Assembly (NCBI GenBank): GCA_002316215.1 | Contig: DCDB01000071.1 | Coordinates: 1-14,656 of the forward strand | From: Lachnospiraceae bacterium UBA1066 | Lineage (GTDB): Bacteria; Bacillota; Clostridia; Lachnospirales; Lachnospiraceae | DNA length: 14,656 bases | Direction: 5' to 3' | Shown here: positions 12,619 to 14,656 of the stretch, in pieces | Layout of the letters: each line of letters opens with the position of its first letter | Position numbering within the stretch: position 1 is the first letter of the stretch | The notes under the pieces: generated by a model | What the model was told of the DNA's origin: nothing | The model's input: only the letters and a program-made list of their open reading frames with translations | Database searches by the model: none | Translations under genes and position numbers: made by a program

Positions 12619-14656
12619 ATGGAGAAAAACAGAATTCGTCCTATTAAGTCCGGCAGATCGGTTCGAATGAGCTACCAGCGTCAGAAGGAAGTTCTGGAAA
12701 TGCCGAACCTCATTGAGGTCCAGAAGGATTCTTATGACTGGTTTGTCACCGATGGGCTGAAAGAGATATTTGAAGATATCTCTCCCATTGAAGATTACAG
12801 CGATAAACTGAGCCTTGATTTTGTCGACTTCGAGCTTTGCAGGGATGAAGTGAAGTATCCGATAGAGGAATGCAAAGAACGGGATGCGAATTACGCGGCG
12901 CCGCTTAAGGTGATCGTGCGTTTGCTGAACAAGGAAAATGGCGAGATCAAGGAACATGAGATTTTCATGGGTGATCTTCCTCTCATGACGGCCACCGGAA
13001 CGTTTATTATCAATGGCGCGGAACGTGTCATTGTCAGTCAGCTTGTCCGTTCCCCCGGAATTTACTATGGAATCGCACATGATAAGATCGGAAAGCAGCT
13101 GTATTCCTGCACTGTGATCCCGAACCGCGGCGCATGGCTGGAGTACGAAACGGACTCCAACGATGTTTTTTATGTCCGCGTGGACCGCACGAGAAAGGTA
13201 CCGATCACGCAGCTGATCCGTGCCCTTGGCGTCGGCACCAACCAGGAGATTATCCAGCTCTTCGGAGACGAACCGAAGATTGAGGCTTCATTTACGAAAG
13301 ACCCCGCGACCAGCTATCAGGAGGGGCTGCTTGAGCTGTACAAAAAGATCCGTCCGGGTGAGCCGCTTGCAGTAGATTCGGCTGAAAGCCTTATTAACGG
13401 CATGTTTTTCGACCCGAGACGTTACGATCTTGCCAAAGTCGGCCGTTATAAATTCAATAAAAAGCTGCTTCTGCGCAACCGCATTTATAAACATACGCTT
13501 GCACAGGACGTCGTCGATACGGAAACGGGTGAAATCCTGGCGGAAGCCGGGACGGTCTGCACGCGTGAACTCGCAGATAAGATCCAGAACGCGGCAGTGC
13601 CGTTTGTCTACATTAAAATAGAAGGTGCGGGACGCGATATCAAGGTTCTTTCTTCGATGATGGTAGACATCGACAGCTGGATTACGATGACGGAAGAAGA
13701 AAAGAAGAATATCGGAATTACGGAACTGGTCTATTATCCGGCGCTGCGCGAGATCCTTGACAGCAGCAAGGATGATAAGGATCTGGCGATGAATCTTAAG
13801 AGACGTATCCATGACCTCATTCCGAAGCATATCACAAGGGAAGATATTTTCGCTTCCATTAATTATAACATGCATCTGGAGTATGGCATCGGCAACAAAG
13901 ACGATATCGACCATCTGGGCAACCGCCGTATCCGTGCGGTAGGCGAACTGCTCCAGAACCAGTATCGTATCGGTCTTTCCCGGCTGGAACGTGTTGTCCG
14001 TGAACGAATGACGACGCAGGATGCCGACACAGTGACACCGCAGTCCCTGATCAACATCAAGCCGGTAACCGCAGCTGTCAAGGAATTCTTCGGATCTTCG
14101 CAGCTGTCCCAGTTCATGGATCAGAATAACCCGCTCGGAGAGCTGACGCATAAGAGACGTCTTTCGGCCTTAGGCCCCGGCGGTCTTTCACGTGACCGTG
14201 CCGGATTCGAAGTCCGCGATGTCCACTATTCGCATTACGGACGCATGTGCCCGATTGAGACTCCTGAAGGCCCGAACATCGGCCTGATCAACTCTCTGGC
14301 CTGCTATGCCCGTATCAACCAGTACGGCTTCATTGAGGCTCCGTACCGTAAAATTGACAAAACCGATCCTGAAAACCCGCGTGTCACGGAAGACGTTGAC
14401 TATATGACGGCGGATGAAGAAGACAATTACCATGTCGCGCAGGCAAATGAACCTCTCGATGCGGAAGGCCATTTCATTCATCACAATGTTTCCGGACGTT
14501 TCAGGGAGGCAACACAGGAATACGACCGTACGATGTACGATTATATGGACGTTTCCCCGAAGATGGTTTTCTCGGTGGCGACATCCCTGATTCCGTTCCT
14601 TCAGAACGACGATGCCAACCGTGCCCTGATGGGATCCAACATGCAGCGCCAGGCCG
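12619..14656 (+). CDS. rpoB: DNA-directed RNA polymerase beta subunit, 3' end outside window
   Basis: The frame starts at ATG 12619 (MEKNRIRPIKSGRSVRMSYQ) and is open to the window end, giving 679 codons of a protein that is usually about 1200-1300 residues. It holds the lobe and protrusion segments (GERVIVSQLVRSPGIYY-like sequence near residue 134), the rifampicin region GSSQLSQFMDQNNPLGELTH and RRLSALGPGGLSRDRAGFEV, and the fork-loop signature RMCPIETPEGPNIGLINSL. The residues equal to E. coli D516, H526 and S531 are D501, H511 and S516, all wild type, so no common rifampicin-resistance change is seen. The ribosome site before the ATG (GGGGTGA) is modest. rpoC is expected next, outside the window. 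Confidence 0.98.
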   Translation, partial: MEKNRIRPIKSGRSVRMSYQRQKEVLEMPNLIEVQKDSYDWFVTDGLKEIFEDISPIEDYSDKLSLDFVDFELCRDEVKYPIEECKERDANYAAPLKVIVRLLNKENGEIKEHEIFMGDLPLMTATGTFIINGAERVIVSQLVRSPGIYYGIAHDKIGKQLYSCTVIPNRGAWLEYETDSNDVFYVRVDRTRKVPITQLIRALGVGTNQEIIQLFGDEPKIEASFTKDPATSYQEGLLELYKKIRPGEPLAVDSAESLINGMFFDPRRYDLAKVGRYKFNKKLLLRNRIYKHTLAQDVVDTETGEILAEAGTVCTRELADKIQNAAVPFVYIKIEGAGRDIKVLSSMMVDIDSWITMTEEEKKNIGITELVYYPALREILDSSKDDKDLAMNLKRRIHDLIPKHITREDIFASINYNMHLEYGIGNKDDIDHLGNRRIRAVGELLQNQYRIGLSRLERVVRERMTTQDADTVTPQSLINIKPVTAAVKEFFGSSQLSQFMDQNNPLGELTHKRRLSALGPGGLSRDRAGFEVRDVHYSHYGRMCPIETPEGPNIGLINSLACYARINQYGFIEAPYRKIDKTDPENPRVTEDVDYMTADEEDNYHVAQANEPLDAEGHFIHHNVSGRFREATQEYDRTMYDYMDVSPKMVFSVATSLIPFLQNDDANRALMGSNMQRQA

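Noticed and set aside
12465..12647. Plus-strand frame of 60 codons and a nested 37-codon frame (12497-12610) in the rpoB leader
   Set aside because: The first starts at or before the predicted transcript start, and the second has its GGAGG too far upstream. Neither product looks like a known leader peptide.
13288..14151. Minus-strand frame of 287 codons opposite rpoB
   Set aside because: Antisense to highly conserved rpoB; product has no recognised domain.

Overview
The window is a chromosomal segment from a Gram-positive clostridial bacterium of roughly 50% GC, most likely Lachnospiraceae-like. This rests on the protein sequences of RpoB (start MEKNRIRPIKSGRSVRMSYQ), L7/L12 (start MAKLTTEEFIAAIKEL) and L1, and on the gene order rpmG-secE-nusG-rplK-rplA-rplJ-rplL-(...)-rpoB. 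The family assignment comes from remembered family resemblance, not from a search.

Layout. (1) 1-705: 3' part of a DegV-family fatty-acid-binding protein gene. (2) 785-3308, minus strand: a two-gene operon with a GtrB-like polyprenyl-phosphate glycosyltransferase followed by a GtrII-like multi-pass membrane glucosyltransferase; the genes overlap by 41 nt and are read from a minus-strand promoter near 3377-3404. (3) 3519-7374, plus strand: the transcription/ribosome block rpmG (GTG start), secE, nusG, rplK, rplA, rplJ, rplL. It has a near-consensus promoter in front of rpmG, L1-site-like stem motifs in front of rplK and rplA, a second promoter with an L10-leader attenuator in front of rplJ, an odd CCGG-rich spacer between rplJ and rplL, and a strong terminator after rplL. 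(4) 7375-12317: a self-contained cassette with its own promoter, a 1532-residue secreted protein and a strong terminator. (5) 12431-14656: a separate promoter, a leader with a hairpin, and the first 679 codons of rpoB with a wild-type-looking rifampicin region.

The main surprise is item 4. In most bacteria rplL is followed closely by rpoB. Here 5.3 kb lies between them, filled by a large predicted extracellular protein: signal peptide, beta-helix-like Ser/Thr/Gly/Ala-rich region, one InlB-type repeat, seven divergent InlB-like modules of two alternating kinds, and two C-terminal ricin-type beta-trefoil lectin domains. Terminators and promoters on both sides insulate it from the ribosomal protein and RNA polymerase genes. 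It has no LPXTG anchor, so it is probably released or held to the surface or a glycan by its lectin domains. No transposase, integrase, CRISPR array, tRNA or rRNA was seen.

The housekeeping genes act in translation (L33, L11, L1, L10, L7/L12), protein export (SecE) and transcription (NusG, RpoB). The two glycosyltransferase genes and the lectin-like protein are both cell-envelope or extracellular functions placed in gaps of this otherwise conserved locus. Whether they are functionally linked cannot be told from the sequence.
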